NCBI GenBank assembly: GCA_963736685.1
Contig: CAVTPZ010000005.1
Coordinates: 1-64,000 of the forward strand
Direction: 5' to 3'
From: DASUPK01 sp963736685
Lineage (GTDB): Bacteria > Actinomycetota > Thermoleophilia > Solirubrobacterales > 70-9
Length of the DNA: 64,000 bases
Position numbers and translations under genes: made by a program. Below are positions 7,818 through 15,908 of this stretch, piece by piece. The stretch's first letter is position 1. The number at the start of each line of letters is the position of its first letter. The notes beneath the pieces were generated by a model. That model searched no databases. It was given only the letters and a program-made list of their open reading frames with translations, and was not told the origin of the DNA.

Positions 7818-8327
7818 ATGAGCGAATTGGTGGCACGTCTGGCGGGGAGGATGGGTCCGGCTGATGAGGAGCGGTTCATGCTCCAGCGCGTCCAGCCCGC
7901 CCTGATTGGCCTCATCGACGGCACCGTCTCGACCCTGGCGCCGATCTTCGCGACCGCCTTCCTCGCCGGCTCGCACGCGGCGCTCTTCGTCGGTCTGGCG
8001 GCGGCGCTCGGCGCCGGGATCAGCATGGGCCTCTCGGAGGCGCTCTCCGACGACGGCTCGCTGACGGGCCGGGGCAGCTCGATGTCCCGCGGCCTGATCA
8101 CCGGCGGCGCGACCTTCTTCGGCGGCGCCTTCCACGCGCTGCCCTTCCTGATCAGCGATCTGCACACGGCGCTGCTCGTCGCGTCCTTCACAGTGGGCTG
8201 CGAGCTGATCGGCATCGCCTGGGTCCGCAAGCGCTTCCTCAACGTCTCGCTCCGGAGCTCGCTGATCCAGGTCACGCTCGGTGGCGTGATCGTGGCCACC
8301 GCCGGCGTGCTCATCGGGCAGGCCTAG
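7818..8327 (+). CDS. VIT1/CCC1-family (vacuolar iron transporter-type) metal transporter
   Basis: 169-residue membrane protein with about five helices. The N-terminal segment RVQPALIGLIDGTVSTLAPIFATAF and GAGISMGLSEALSDDGSLTGRG match the first two conserved blocks of VIT-family Fe/Mn transporters; the spacing is shorter than in plant VIT1 and fits the compact bacterial form. It is divergent from the Fur-family gene across a palindrome, which suggests metal-responsive expression for iron or manganese export or storage. No Shine-Dalgarno precedes the ATG, so a short or absent leader is possible. Confidence 0.8.
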   Translation: MSELVARLAGRMGPADEERFMLQRVQPALIGLIDGTVSTLAPIFATAFLAGSHAALFVGLAAALGAGISMGLSEALSDDGSLTGRGSSMSRGLITGGATFFGGAFHALPFLISDLHTALLVASFTVGCELIGIAWVRKRFLNVSLRSSLIQVTLGGVIVATAGVLIGQA

Positions 8328-8373
8328 CAAGCGCTCCGTCACGCAGACGGGGGTGTTAGAACCAGCGAGACGA

Positions 8374-9309
8374 ATGCGACGACGCCTGGCCATCATTGCT
8401 GTCCCATTGATCGCCCTGGGGCTGCTGGCCCCGGGTGCCGCCCAGGCCAAGCATGCGAACGGGGACCCGCGCATCGAGGTGGCGCATGCCTCCGCCACTG
8501 CCGAGACCGCAGGGGCGGTCGCGACAGCGCTGGTCTCGTGCCCGAAGACGACGCGTCCGGACCTCGGGCCCTGGCGAGCAATCAACGGTGGCTTCAGCCT
8601 GACCCTCGGGACCTACGGCTACTCGCCCGAAGGGGGCGCCTTCATCACTCCGTTCGGAAGCGGGGTCGTCTTCGAGTCGCAGAGAGTGGGGCAACGCTCA
8701 TGGCGGGTCTCGGCCCAGGACCTCTGGGGCCGCCTCGACCTCGGGGTCGCGGTGTACTGCCAGAACAGCGTGCCCAAGCTGAAGAGCACGAGCAAGACGG
8801 TTGCAACGCCCGCGACGCCCCAGGTCGGCCCGGCGGCCGTCGCGCGTTGCCGTTCCGCCAGGGCTGTGTCGGGTGGCTTCTCAACTCCGCCGCCGTTCAC
8901 GCCCACCGGCGCGGCCAACACCGTGATCGGTTCGTCACCCAACGGGCGGGACGGATGGCAGGCGCAGGTGATCTCGAACCAGGCGAGCAGCGTGACGAGC
9001 TACGTCTACTGCGCGAAGAGGAAGGCAGGACCCGTCGGGCGCTCGTTCACGGGCGAGCCGTCGAGCGCGGCCAGCCTCGACGGACACGAGGTGTTTGCCA
9101 ACACATACAGCCCCGACTGTCCCCGCAAGCCGCTCCGGAAGTTCACCCCCGGGGGAGGCGGGTTCTCGGAGCTGGGCGCGACTCCGTCGCAGTACCTGGT
9201 CCCGATTGACTCCACACAGCAGAGCAGCGGGACCGAATGGCATGCCGGCGGCATCAAGGTCGGCAGCGGGGTCTCCGTGACGCTCAAGGCGACGTTGCTC
9301 TGCGGCTGA
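8374..9309 (+). CDS. Secreted protein of unknown function
   Basis: 311-residue protein with a clear signal peptide (MRRRLAIIAVPLIALGLLAPG, then AAQA-K). The mature part holds two similar halves, each with a paired-cysteine pattern (VSCPKTTRPDLG…VYCQN and ARCRSARAVSGGF…VYCAK) and GGFS motifs, followed by a third related segment (PDCPRKPLRKFTPGGGGFSEL…LLCG). That suggests a repeated disulfide-stabilised beta fold. I do not recognise the family. ATG 8374 is preferred over the upstream GTG at 8353 because it gives a standard signal peptide. Confidence 0.75.
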   Translation: MRRRLAIIAVPLIALGLLAPGAAQAKHANGDPRIEVAHASATAETAGAVATALVSCPKTTRPDLGPWRAINGGFSLTLGTYGYSPEGGAFITPFGSGVVFESQRVGQRSWRVSAQDLWGRLDLGVAVYCQNSVPKLKSTSKTVATPATPQVGPAAVARCRSARAVSGGFSTPPPFTPTGAANTVIGSSPNGRDGWQAQVISNQASSVTSYVYCAKRKAGPVGRSFTGEPSSAASLDGHEVFANTYSPDCPRKPLRKFTPGGGGFSELGATPSQYLVPIDSTQQSSGTEWHAGGIKVGSGVSVTLKATLLCG

Positions 9310-9364
9310 GCGTCGCCTCGGTCTTAAGGACGCCGCGAGTCCTTCCCTGGATACTCCAGCGGCG

Positions 9365-10909
9365 ATGCCGAGAGAGAACGACACGGAGCGCGAGGACCTG
9401 GCCGAGCTGCGGCGCAGGCGCGAGCTCACCGAGGACGCGGCCCGATCCGAGGCCGTGGCGAAGCGGCACGAGCGCGGAGGACGGACCGCTCGCGAGAACG
9501 TCGCCGACCTGATCGACGAGGGCTCGTGGGTCGAGTACGGGCGCTACGCGACGGCCCAGCAGCGCCAGCGCCGCAGCAAGGAGGACCTGATCGCCAACAC
9601 TCCCGCGGACGGCCTGCTCGCCGGGACGGCGACGGTCGAGGGAAGTCCCACGGCGGTGCTCGCCTACGACTACATGGTCCTGGCCGGAACCCAGGGCACG
9701 GTGGGCCACTTCAAGAAGGACCGGATGTTCGAGCTGATCGAGCGGATGCGGCTGCCGGTCGTCTTCTTCGCCGAGGGCGGCGGCGGCCGGCCGGGGGACA
9801 CCGATCACCCCGTCGTCAGCGCGCTCCAGGTCAGGGCCTTCGCGCTCTGGGCCAAGCTCTCCGGCCACGTCCCTCGGATATCGATCGTCGCCGGCAACTG
9901 CTTCGCCGGGAACGCGGTGATCGCCGGTTGCTCGGATCTGATCGTCGCCACCGAGAACTCCTCGCTCGGGATGGCCGGGCCGGCGATGATCGCCGGCGGC
10001 GGGCTCGGCGAGTTTCGGGCCGATGAGGTCGGCCCGGTCGGCGTGCAGGCGCCCAACGGCGTTCTCGACCTGGTCGCCGAGGACGAGGAGGCGGCGGTCG
10101 CGGCGACGAGGCAGCTGCTCGGCTACTTCCGCGGACCGGTGGAGGAATGGTCGGCCCCGGACCAAACGCCGCTCCGCGATGCCGTGCCCGGAAGCTCTCG
10201 CCGCGCCTATGACGTGATGCCGATCGTCCGCACGATCGCGGACGAGGGTTCAGTCACCGCCCTTCGCGAGAGCTTCGCACCCGAGCTGGCCACCGCGCTT
10301 GCCCGGATCGAGGGGCGGCCGGTTGGGATCATCGCCAACAACTGCAAGCACCAGGCCGGCGTCGTCACCGGGGAGGCCGCGGACAAGGCGTCTCACTTCA
10401 TGCAGCTCTGCGACGCCTTCGGCATTCCGGTCGTCTCGCTGATCGACACGCCCGGCTACATGGTCGGTCCCGAGGCCGAGCGGGAGGCGCTCGTCCGCCA
10501 CTGCTGCCGGATGCTGATCGCGGGAGCCGCCCTGACGGTCCCCACCATCGCCATCGTCCTGCGGCGCGGTTACGGCCTGGGAGCGCAGGCGATGGCGTTC
10601 GGGAGCCTGCACGAGCCGCTCCTGACCGCGGCCTGGCCCGACGCGACCCTCGGCCCGATGGGGCTGGAGGGCGCCGTGCGGCTCGCGATGCGCCGCGAGC
10701 TCGAGGCGATCGAGGACGAGGGCGCGCGCGAGGACCGGGTCCGCGAGCTCACGGCCCAGATGTACGAGCACGCCCAGGCGCTCAACGCCGCGCAGATCTT
10801 CGAGATCGACGACGTGATCGATCCGGCGGACACCCGGTCGGTGATCGCCCGGACCCTCGCCGCGGCGGGCACCTCGGAGCCCAGCGGCCGCACCGTCGAC
10901 CCCTGGTAG
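9365..10909 (+). CDS. Acyl-CoA carboxylase carboxyltransferase (beta) subunit
   Basis: 514-residue biotin-dependent carboxyltransferase subunit that moves CO2 from carboxybiotin to an acyl-CoA. Two crotonase-fold halves are seen: N-terminal with the oxyanion-type turns EGGGGRPG and GNCFAGNAVIAGCSDLIVAT, and C-terminal with NNCKHQAGVVTGEAADKASHF, SLIDTPGYMVGPEAE and VLRRGYGLGAQAM. The length fits AccD/PccB-type subunits. No biotinylated alpha subunit lies in the window, so whether it acts on acetyl-, propionyl- or another acyl-CoA is open. It is convergent with a methylmalonate-semialdehyde dehydrogenase, whose product is propionyl-CoA. Confidence 0.9.
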   Translation: MPRENDTEREDLAELRRRRELTEDAARSEAVAKRHERGGRTARENVADLIDEGSWVEYGRYATAQQRQRRSKEDLIANTPADGLLAGTATVEGSPTAVLAYDYMVLAGTQGTVGHFKKDRMFELIERMRLPVVFFAEGGGGRPGDTDHPVVSALQVRAFALWAKLSGHVPRISIVAGNCFAGNAVIAGCSDLIVATENSSLGMAGPAMIAGGGLGEFRADEVGPVGVQAPNGVLDLVAEDEEAAVAATRQLLGYFRGPVEEWSAPDQTPLRDAVPGSSRRAYDVMPIVRTIADEGSVTALRESFAPELATALARIEGRPVGIIANNCKHQAGVVTGEAADKASHFMQLCDAFGIPVVSLIDTPGYMVGPEAEREALVRHCCRMLIAGAALTVPTIAIVLRRGYGLGAQAMAFGSLHEPLLTAAWPDATLGPMGLEGAVRLAMRRELEAIEDEGAREDRVRELTAQMYEHAQALNAAQIFEIDDVIDPADTRSVIARTLAAAGTSEPSGRTVDPW

Positions 10910-10944
10910 GGGTCTGACCCCTTCATTAAGGGGTCTGACCCCTT
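10908..10944. repeat. Two tandem copies of the GGGGTCTGACCCC palindrome
   Basis: AAGGGGTC-T-GACCCCTT occurs at 10928-10944 and, lacking the first A, at 10908-10923, separated by four bases. Each copy is a perfect palindrome around a T; the first overlaps the carboxylase stop codon and the second lies 5 bases from the stop of the convergent dehydrogenase. Likely roles are a bidirectional terminator or a REP-type element; very similar motifs are widespread in other high-GC bacteria. I saw no further copy in the window. Confidence 0.8.
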
Positions 10945-10949
10945 GGTAA

Positions 10950-12413
10950 TTACCAGCGGGAGGTGACTACCTTCTTCCGCGTGTAGAAGTCGACCGCGTC
11001 GGAACCGTTGGCGTGCAGGTCTCCGTCGATCGAGTCCTTCCAGCCGGAGAAGGGGAACCAGGCCACCGGGGCCGGCACGCCGATGTTGACGCCGAGCATG
11101 CCCGCCTCGATGCCCCACCGGTAGGCCCGGGCGGTGGCGCCTGAAGTCGTGAAGATCGAGCCGGCGTTGCCGTAGCGCGACCCGTTGGCGAACTCGATCG
11201 CGGCATCCAGGTCCGGCACGCCCACGAGCGCGAGGACCGGGCCGAAGATCTCCTCGCGCGCCAGCTCGGACTCGCGGTCGGCAACCTCGACGAGGGTCGG
11301 CCCGAGCATCGCGCCGGCCTCACCGCCGCCGATCCGACCATCGAGCAGCACGTCCGAGCCATCCGCCTCCGCTGCCTCCACCGCCGCCTCGGCCCGCTCG
11401 CGCGCCTCGGGCGTGACCATCGGGCAGACGTCGGTGTCGGGGTCGGCACCCGCTCCGGTGGTGAGCTCCTCCGCTTCGTGCCGCAGCGCCGCCCGTACCT
11501 CGGCCTGGCGGCTCTCGTCACCGGCGATCACGCAGACCGATCCGGCGAGGCAACGCTGGCCGGCGGCGCCGAACGCCGACGCCATGATCGCCGGTACCGA
11601 GGTGGCGAGGTCCGCGTCGGCGGCGACGATCATCGAGTTCTTGGCGCCCCCGAGTGCCTGCACGCGCTTTCCGGTCTCGGCGGAGCGGGTCGCGATCAAC
11701 CTGGCCGTGCTGGCCTGGCCGACGAAGGAGACGGCGTCGACCCCCTCGTGATCGAGGATCGACTCGACCGCCTCACGGCCGCCATGCACGAGGTTGACGA
11801 CGCCCGCGGGGAAGATCTCCTCCTCGGCGATCAGCTCGCAGATCCGCTGGGACGGCCGCGGGTCGCGCTCCGAGGGCTTCAGGATGAAGGCGTTCCCGCA
11901 GGCAACCGCATAGGGCAAGAACCAGAGCGGGATCATCGCCGGGAAGTTGAAGGGCGTGATCGCGGCGACGACGCCGACGGGCTGGCGGACCAGCTCAACG
12001 TCGATGCCGGAGGCCACCCCCTCGAGGTTCTCGCCCTTCAGCAGGTGGGGAATCGCGGCGGCCGACTCCACCGACTCGATGCCGCGGCCGACCTCCCCGT
12101 TCGCGTCGGCGAGGGTCTTGCCCATGTCCGCGGTGACCAGGGCGGCGATCTCGTCGCGGTTGCGGACCAGGGCGTCGCGCAGCGCGAGCACGTGACGGGC
12201 CCGCTCCTGAGGCGGGACCTTGCGCCAGGCCGGCTGCGCCCGCCGCGCCGCGGCCACGGCCGCGTCGACGTCGGCGGCACCCGAGAGCGGGATCCGGGCG
12301 GCCAGCTCGCCGGTCGCCGGATCGCGATCCTCGAGCGTCGAGTCCGCAGTGGCGTCGGCGAACGAGCCGCCGATGAAGTTCTGGAGCGTCCGTGCCTCGG
12401 CCGCGGTGGCCAT
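10950..12413 (-). CDS. mmsA: CoA-acylating methylmalonate-semialdehyde dehydrogenase
   Basis: 487-residue aldehyde dehydrogenase that oxidises (methyl)malonate semialdehyde to propionyl- or acetyl-CoA in valine, inositol and beta-alanine breakdown. Seen: the family-typical N-terminus NFIGGSFAD, VAAITPFNFPAMIPLWFLP, the coenzyme loop KPSERDP, GGAKNSMIV, catalytic Cys288 in FGAAGQRCLAG, EIFGPVL and PAPVAWFPFSGWKDS. These placements follow the MmsA subfamily rather than general aldehyde dehydrogenases. It lies tail to tail with the acyl-CoA carboxylase gene. Confidence 0.93.
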   Translation of the reverse strand: MATAAEARTLQNFIGGSFADATADSTLEDRDPATGELAARIPLSGAADVDAAVAAARRAQPAWRKVPPQERARHVLALRDALVRNRDEIAALVTADMGKTLADANGEVGRGIESVESAAAIPHLLKGENLEGVASGIDVELVRQPVGVVAAITPFNFPAMIPLWFLPYAVACGNAFILKPSERDPRPSQRICELIAEEEIFPAGVVNLVHGGREAVESILDHEGVDAVSFVGQASTARLIATRSAETGKRVQALGGAKNSMIVAADADLATSVPAIMASAFGAAGQRCLAGSVCVIAGDESRQAEVRAALRHEAEELTTGAGADPDTDVCPMVTPEARERAEAAVEAAEADGSDVLLDGRIGGGEAGAMLGPTLVEVADRESELAREEIFGPVLALVGVPDLDAAIEFANGSRYGNAGSIFTTSGATARAYRWGIEAGMLGVNIGVPAPVAWFPFSGWKDSIDGDLHANGSDAVDFYTRKKVVTSRW

Positions 12414-12422
12414 GGCCTGAGA

Positions 12423-13085
12423 CTAGCGCCGCCGCGACCGCCGTCGCGCCCGGTGCTTCAGGAACTGGCCGGGCTCGGCCTCCTCGTCGAGCACCTGCTC
12501 GATCGTCCGGCCGCTCAGCACCGACTCGGGCTGGGACGAGGTCGGGCGGCGGCGGGCGTCAGCCCCCTCGTCGCGCTTCTTGATCAGGAGCCACTTCTCG
12601 CGGTCCGAGGGCGGGCCGGTGCGGACCAGTGCGTAGGCGCCCTTGATCTTCTCGCCGAGCAGGAAGATCTTCACGTCGCCCTTCTCGATCGCGGTGTCGA
12701 GGTCCATCGGCTCGCCGCGCCTGGTCTCGGAGATGTTCTGGAAGACGCCGCGGTCCCAGACGATCATCGGGCCTGCGCCATATGAGCCCTCCTCGATCAC
12801 TCCCTCCCATTCGAGGTACTGGAGCGGGTGGTCCTCGGTCCTCATCGCCAGGCGCTTGTCCCGCGGATCGAGCGAGGGGCCCTTGGGGATGGCCCACGAC
12901 GCCAGCACCCCGTCGACCTCCAGACGCAGGTCGTAGTGCTCCGAGGTGGCCGAGTGCTTCTGGAAGGAGAACCGCGGGTGCTTGCGGCGCGCCTTGCCCT
13001 TCTTCTTCCCCTTGCCCTTGCCACTCGGCTCTTTGGTCTTCGAGAAGTCCCGCTTGCTCTCGTATTCCTTCAGCGAGCGCGGCAT
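12423..13085 (-). CDS. LigD-type 3'-phosphoesterase (DNA end-repair) protein
   Basis: 220-residue stand-alone version of the phosphoesterase domain that in many bacteria is part of LigD. It trims 3'-phosphate or ribonucleotide ends during non-homologous end joining. Core motifs are FSFQKHSATSEHYDLRLEVDGVLASWAIPKGPSLDP (catalytic H and D region, about 39-74), HPLQYLEWEGVIEEGSYGAG, and WLLIKKRD. A lysine-rich linker (KGKGKKKGKARRK) precedes it. It overlaps the end of the wax-ester synthase gene by one base (TAATG). Ligase and polymerase modules are separate genes at 38.8 and 41.5 kb. Confidence 0.9.
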   Translation of the reverse strand: MPRSLKEYESKRDFSKTKEPSGKGKGKKKGKARRKHPRFSFQKHSATSEHYDLRLEVDGVLASWAIPKGPSLDPRDKRLAMRTEDHPLQYLEWEGVIEEGSYGAGPMIVWDRGVFQNISETRRGEPMDLDTAIEKGDVKIFLLGEKIKGAYALVRTGPPSDREKWLLIKKRDEGADARRRPTSSQPESVLSGRTIEQVLDEEAEPGQFLKHRARRRSRRR

Positions 13086-14401
13086 TAGACCGCCACCTCC
13101 AGTTCGGAGATCGCGTCGCCGAGCGCGCCGCGCAGTGCGTCGAGGTTCGAGATCGCGTCGGGATCGGAGCAGAGCCCGAAGGCGAGCTCGCCCGCGAGGG
13201 AGACGACCGAGATCCGCAGGGCGTGCCGGTCGGCGGGCTCGGCGAAGGATGCGAGCTGTTCGACGGCATGGCCGAGGATCACAGCGCGCTCCCTTGGCCC
13301 CGGGACATTCGAGACCGAGAGCGCGAACTCGCGGGGTCCGGCGGTCAGTCGCGTCACCCCCTTGTAGAGGGGGCGGAACCGGCTGAGCGCGTGGAAGAAG
13401 GCGTAGAGGGCGTCGGCATCGTGGTCGAGCTTCCGCTCGCTCGTTTCCTCATTGATGAACCTCAGACGTTTCTGGGGATCGGGCTCGGCGATCGGGAGGT
13501 CCACGTTCATGAACGAGTCCCGGTTGCCGAGCTCGCCCTTCTCCTCCTCCTGGGCGTGCAGGCACACGGGGCACTGGACCCGGAGGTCCTGGGCGATCCC
13601 GCCGGCCTGCGGGAGCCAGCGGCGCAGGGCGCCGGCCACGACGGCGAGGACCACGTCGTTCACCGTGGCGCCCTGGCTGTGACCGATCCGCTTCAGGCGC
13701 TCGAGCGGGAAGGTGGTCCAGGCCACCTCGCGCGCAGGGCCGATGTGCTGGTCGAGCGTGGTGTCGCGGCCAGGGCGCAGCTCGCGCCACAGCGCAGAGG
13801 GCAGGCGCACCAGGATCCGCTCTTCGGAGGCTCCTGACGCCGGGGCGGGGGAGGGGCTGGACTTCGCGGGCTTCCCGGTGGACCCCGTGACGTGTGGGTT
13901 CGGGGTCTCCACCTCGCGGTCCCAGAGCAATCCCGCGGCCAGCCTGATCGCGCTGACCCCGTCGGCCATCGCATGGTGGATCCGCCCGACGATCGCCGCT
14001 CGATTGCCGGTCAGCGGCAGCACGTCGAGCCGCCACAGGGGCCGGGTGTGATCGAGCCGCTCCGAGAGCAGCTCACCGACCGCCGCACGCATCTCCTCGT
14101 CGGAGAGTGCGTCGGCGTGATCGGGCTCGGCGACGTGCCAGTCGAGGTCCATCCGGTCGGCCTCGATCCAGGCGGGCCGTCCCAGCCGGAGGCGCGGCTC
14201 GACGACTCGCTGGCCAAGCCGCGGGAACCCATCCATGCGCTCCGCGACCCGCTCGCGCAGCTTCGGGACCGAGATGGGCTCGCCCGCCGAGTCGGGGGCG
14301 AGGATCAGCACCTTGCCGGTGTGGCCCTTGATCACCTGCGACTCGAGGCGCAGGATCTGCGCGTCGTCGACGCTCAGTGTCTCCCTGGCGGCTGCGCTCA
14401 C
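13085..14401 (-). CDS. Wax ester synthase/diacylglycerol acyltransferase (WS/DGAT)
   Basis: 438-residue acyltransferase that makes wax esters or triacylglycerol from acyl-CoA. The active-site motif HHAMADG (residues 142-148) matches HHxxxDG exactly. Flanking family blocks are RPLWRLDVLPL, TVNDVVLAVVAGALRRWL and ALSVSNVPGPRE near the C-terminus. The length is typical for actinobacterial enzymes. It is followed by the LigD phosphoesterase gene in a one-base overlap and is divergent from csbD. Storage-lipid synthesis fits the fatty-acyl genes elsewhere in the window. Confidence 0.92.
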   Translation of the reverse strand: MSAAARETLSVDDAQILRLESQVIKGHTGKVLILAPDSAGEPISVPKLRERVAERMDGFPRLGQRVVEPRLRLGRPAWIEADRMDLDWHVAEPDHADALSDEEMRAAVGELLSERLDHTRPLWRLDVLPLTGNRAAIVGRIHHAMADGVSAIRLAAGLLWDREVETPNPHVTGSTGKPAKSSPSPAPASGASEERILVRLPSALWRELRPGRDTTLDQHIGPAREVAWTTFPLERLKRIGHSQGATVNDVVLAVVAGALRRWLPQAGGIAQDLRVQCPVCLHAQEEEKGELGNRDSFMNVDLPIAEPDPQKRLRFINEETSERKLDHDADALYAFFHALSRFRPLYKGVTRLTAGPREFALSVSNVPGPRERAVILGHAVEQLASFAEPADRHALRISVVSLAGELAFGLCSDPDAISNLDALRGALGDAISELEVAV

Positions 14402-14441
14402 CGGCTGATCTTCGCGCCTCGGGAGGCGTCTGTCACCCCTC

Positions 14442-14467
14442 GTTTTCCCACGCTGGTTGCCGGGTAA
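14442..14467 (+). promoter_or_regulatory. Sigma-B/sigma-F-like promoter of csbD
   Basis: GTTT (14442-14445) and GGGTAA (14462-14467) are 16 bases apart, matching the general-stress sigma pattern GTTT-N15-17-GGGTAW, 32 bases before the csbD ATG. csbD is a classical sigma-B regulon gene in Bacillus, which supports the assignment. Confidence 0.65.
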
Positions 14468-14499
14468 CAGAGAGATAACGACAAAGGAGACAAAAGAAC

Positions 14500-14688
14500 A
14501 TGGGTGAGAACATCGATGAGGCCAAGGGCCGCACCAAGGAAGCGGCCGGCGACCTCACAGGCGACGACAAGCTGAAGCGCGAAGGCAAGGTCGACCGCGC
14601 ATCTTCGAGCGTCAAGGACAAGGTGAGTGACGCTGCCGACAAGGTCAAGGACAAGATCGGCGGCAGCGACCACGATCCTCGCGACTGA
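14500..14688 (+). CDS. csbD: CsbD family stress-response protein
   Basis: 62-residue, very hydrophilic protein: MGENIDEAKGRTKEAAGDL opens with the hallmark CsbD segment, followed by GDDKLKREGKVDRASSSVKD and KVSDAADKVKDKIGG. CsbD proteins are abundant, poorly understood general-stress proteins. AAAGGAGA lies 11 bases before the ATG, and a sigma-B-like promoter sits just upstream. A strong hairpin follows at 14723. It stands alone, between divergent WS/DGAT and convergent glucuronokinase genes. Confidence 0.93.
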   Translation: MGENIDEAKGRTKEAAGDLTGDDKLKREGKVDRASSSVKDKVSDAADKVKDKIGGSDHDPRD

Positions 14689-14722
14689 CCGTCCGCCTGT
14701 AGGAAAGCTGAAGCAGGGACTG

Positions 14723-14749
14723 GAGGCCGGAGCAAGATGCTCCGGCCTC
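14723..14749 (+). terminator. 12-bp hairpin after csbD
   Basis: GAGGCCGGAGCA (14723-14734) pairs perfectly with TGCTCCGGCCTC (14738-14749) over a 3-base loop, 35 bases after the csbD stop. The T-run after it is weak, but the stem is very stable. Confidence 0.6.
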
Positions 14750-14772
14750 TCGCGTTGCAGAAGTGAGGAGAA

Positions 14773-15900
14773 CTACGGACTGGAACCCGGAGTTCTTCCC
14801 GATGCCGGGCTCCCGGCCAGCGGGCAGACTCCCGCGCACCTGGGGGAGTAGGAAACCACCACTCGCCCGCCGCCGATTGATTCACGGGCCGCCCTAGGGG
14901 GGCGGCCCGTTTTTTTGGCGATTCGCGGCTCGATCACCGTGCACCCCTCGCGAGCCAGACGGTCATCGAGTTCCGCGGCCACGGTTTCATCCCCGGCCAG
15001 GATCACGATCGCACCGCCCGAGCCGGCGTAATTCGCGGCCAGGCCCACCTCGGTCGCGGCATCGACCATCTGCAGGTGTCGTGGTTCCAGGCTGTAGATG
15101 CTGCGCCGCAGCGCGAGGTTCTCGCGCATCAAGCGGCCGAGCGCTGCGAGATCGCCGGCGAGCAGGGCCTCACGCCCGGCGGCCGCGAGTTCGCCGATCG
15201 CGGCCATTGCCCCGACCACCTCGTCATCACCGTCGAGGAACCGCGCCCTGACGTCGCGGTGGGCGTCGTGAGAGGGCTGCGCGGCGCTCGCCGCGTAGGC
15301 GATCCGAAGCGACGGCAACAGCGCCGGGTCGAGCGGCTCGTAGGTGTTGGGGCCGCCGTTCCTTCCGCCGAAGTCCATGTAGGTCAGCCCCTCATACGCC
15401 TGGGCGACGCGGTCCTGGAGGCCGGCGGCGATCCCGAGCTCCTCCGTCTCGACCGAGAGCGCCAGCGCAGGGAGCTCCTCGATCGGCATCTCCAGCTCGT
15501 GGAACTCGAGCAGGCCCCGGAGAACGGCGGTCACGATCGCGCTGGAGCCGCCGAGGCCGACGCCGCGCGGGATCGTGCTCTCGTAGCGGATCGAGAAGCT
15601 CCGTTCGGGCGCATGGCCTCGCTCCTCGCACCAGTCCGCGAAGCGCTTGATCGACGCCTTCACGAGCCGCAGCCCGCCGTAGTAGCCGTTCGCCTCGACG
15701 TCTGAGAGCAGCTCGCCCAGACCGGCGAAGCTCACCTGATCCGATCGGCCGGGAAGGATCTCGAGGCGCGGCCACTCGTAGATGACGACCGTCGCCGCGA
15801 AGTTGGTGAAGGCGAAGCTGATCGTCCGGCCTCCGTAGGCATCCGAGGGGTTGCCGAGCAGCGCCGCCCGCGCGTACGCCTGAGTGCTGACGAGTCTCAC
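14773..15900 (-). CDS. GHMP kinase, glucuronokinase-like
   Basis: 375-residue small-molecule kinase. The N-terminus AYARAALLGNPSDAYGGRTISFAF and the later GYYGGLRLVKA closely resemble plant glucuronokinase, which makes glucuronate 1-phosphate. The GHMP phosphate loop is PRGVGLGGSSAIVTA and the C-terminal motif AGSGGAIVIL. The adjacent GalU-type uridylyltransferase could complete a route to UDP-glucuronate; this pairing is inference. The last ~50 residues (from KKTGRPP) are not family-like and are encoded across a strong plus-strand terminator hairpin, so the natural end may be near 14920 and the last stretch could reflect an indel. The substrate needs testing; other GHMP sugars are possible. 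Confidence 0.8.
   Translation of the reverse strand: MRLVSTQAYARAALLGNPSDAYGGRTISFAFTNFAATVVIYEWPRLEILPGRSDQVSFAGLGELLSDVEANGYYGGLRLVKASIKRFADWCEERGHAPERSFSIRYESTIPRGVGLGGSSAIVTAVLRGLLEFHELEMPIEELPALALSVETEELGIAAGLQDRVAQAYEGLTYMDFGGRNGGPNTYEPLDPALLPSLRIAYAASAAQPSHDAHRDVRARFLDGDDEVVGAMAAIGELAAAGREALLAGDLAALGRLMRENLALRRSIYSLEPRHLQMVDAATEVGLAANYAGSGGAIVILAGDETVAAELDDRLAREGCTVIEPRIAKKTGRPPRAARESIGGGRVVVSYSPRCAGVCPLAGSPASGRTPGSSP
14884..14917 (+). terminator. Rho-independent terminator on the plus strand
   Basis: ACGGGCCGCCC (14884-14894) pairs with GGGCGGCCCGT (14900-14910) and is followed by a run of seven T ending at 14916. It is a textbook terminator for rightward transcription, yet no plus-strand gene ends here and csbD already has a hairpin 135 bases earlier. 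It lies inside the 3' end of the leftward kinase frame. Confidence 0.85.
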
Positions 15901-15908
15901 CCGCGACC

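Noticed and set aside
14750..14917. 6S, SRP or RNase P RNA ahead of the strong terminator
   Set aside because: The conserved motifs of these RNAs (for example the SRP GGTCAGGTCCGGAAGG core) are absent; only an unassigned small RNA remains possible.
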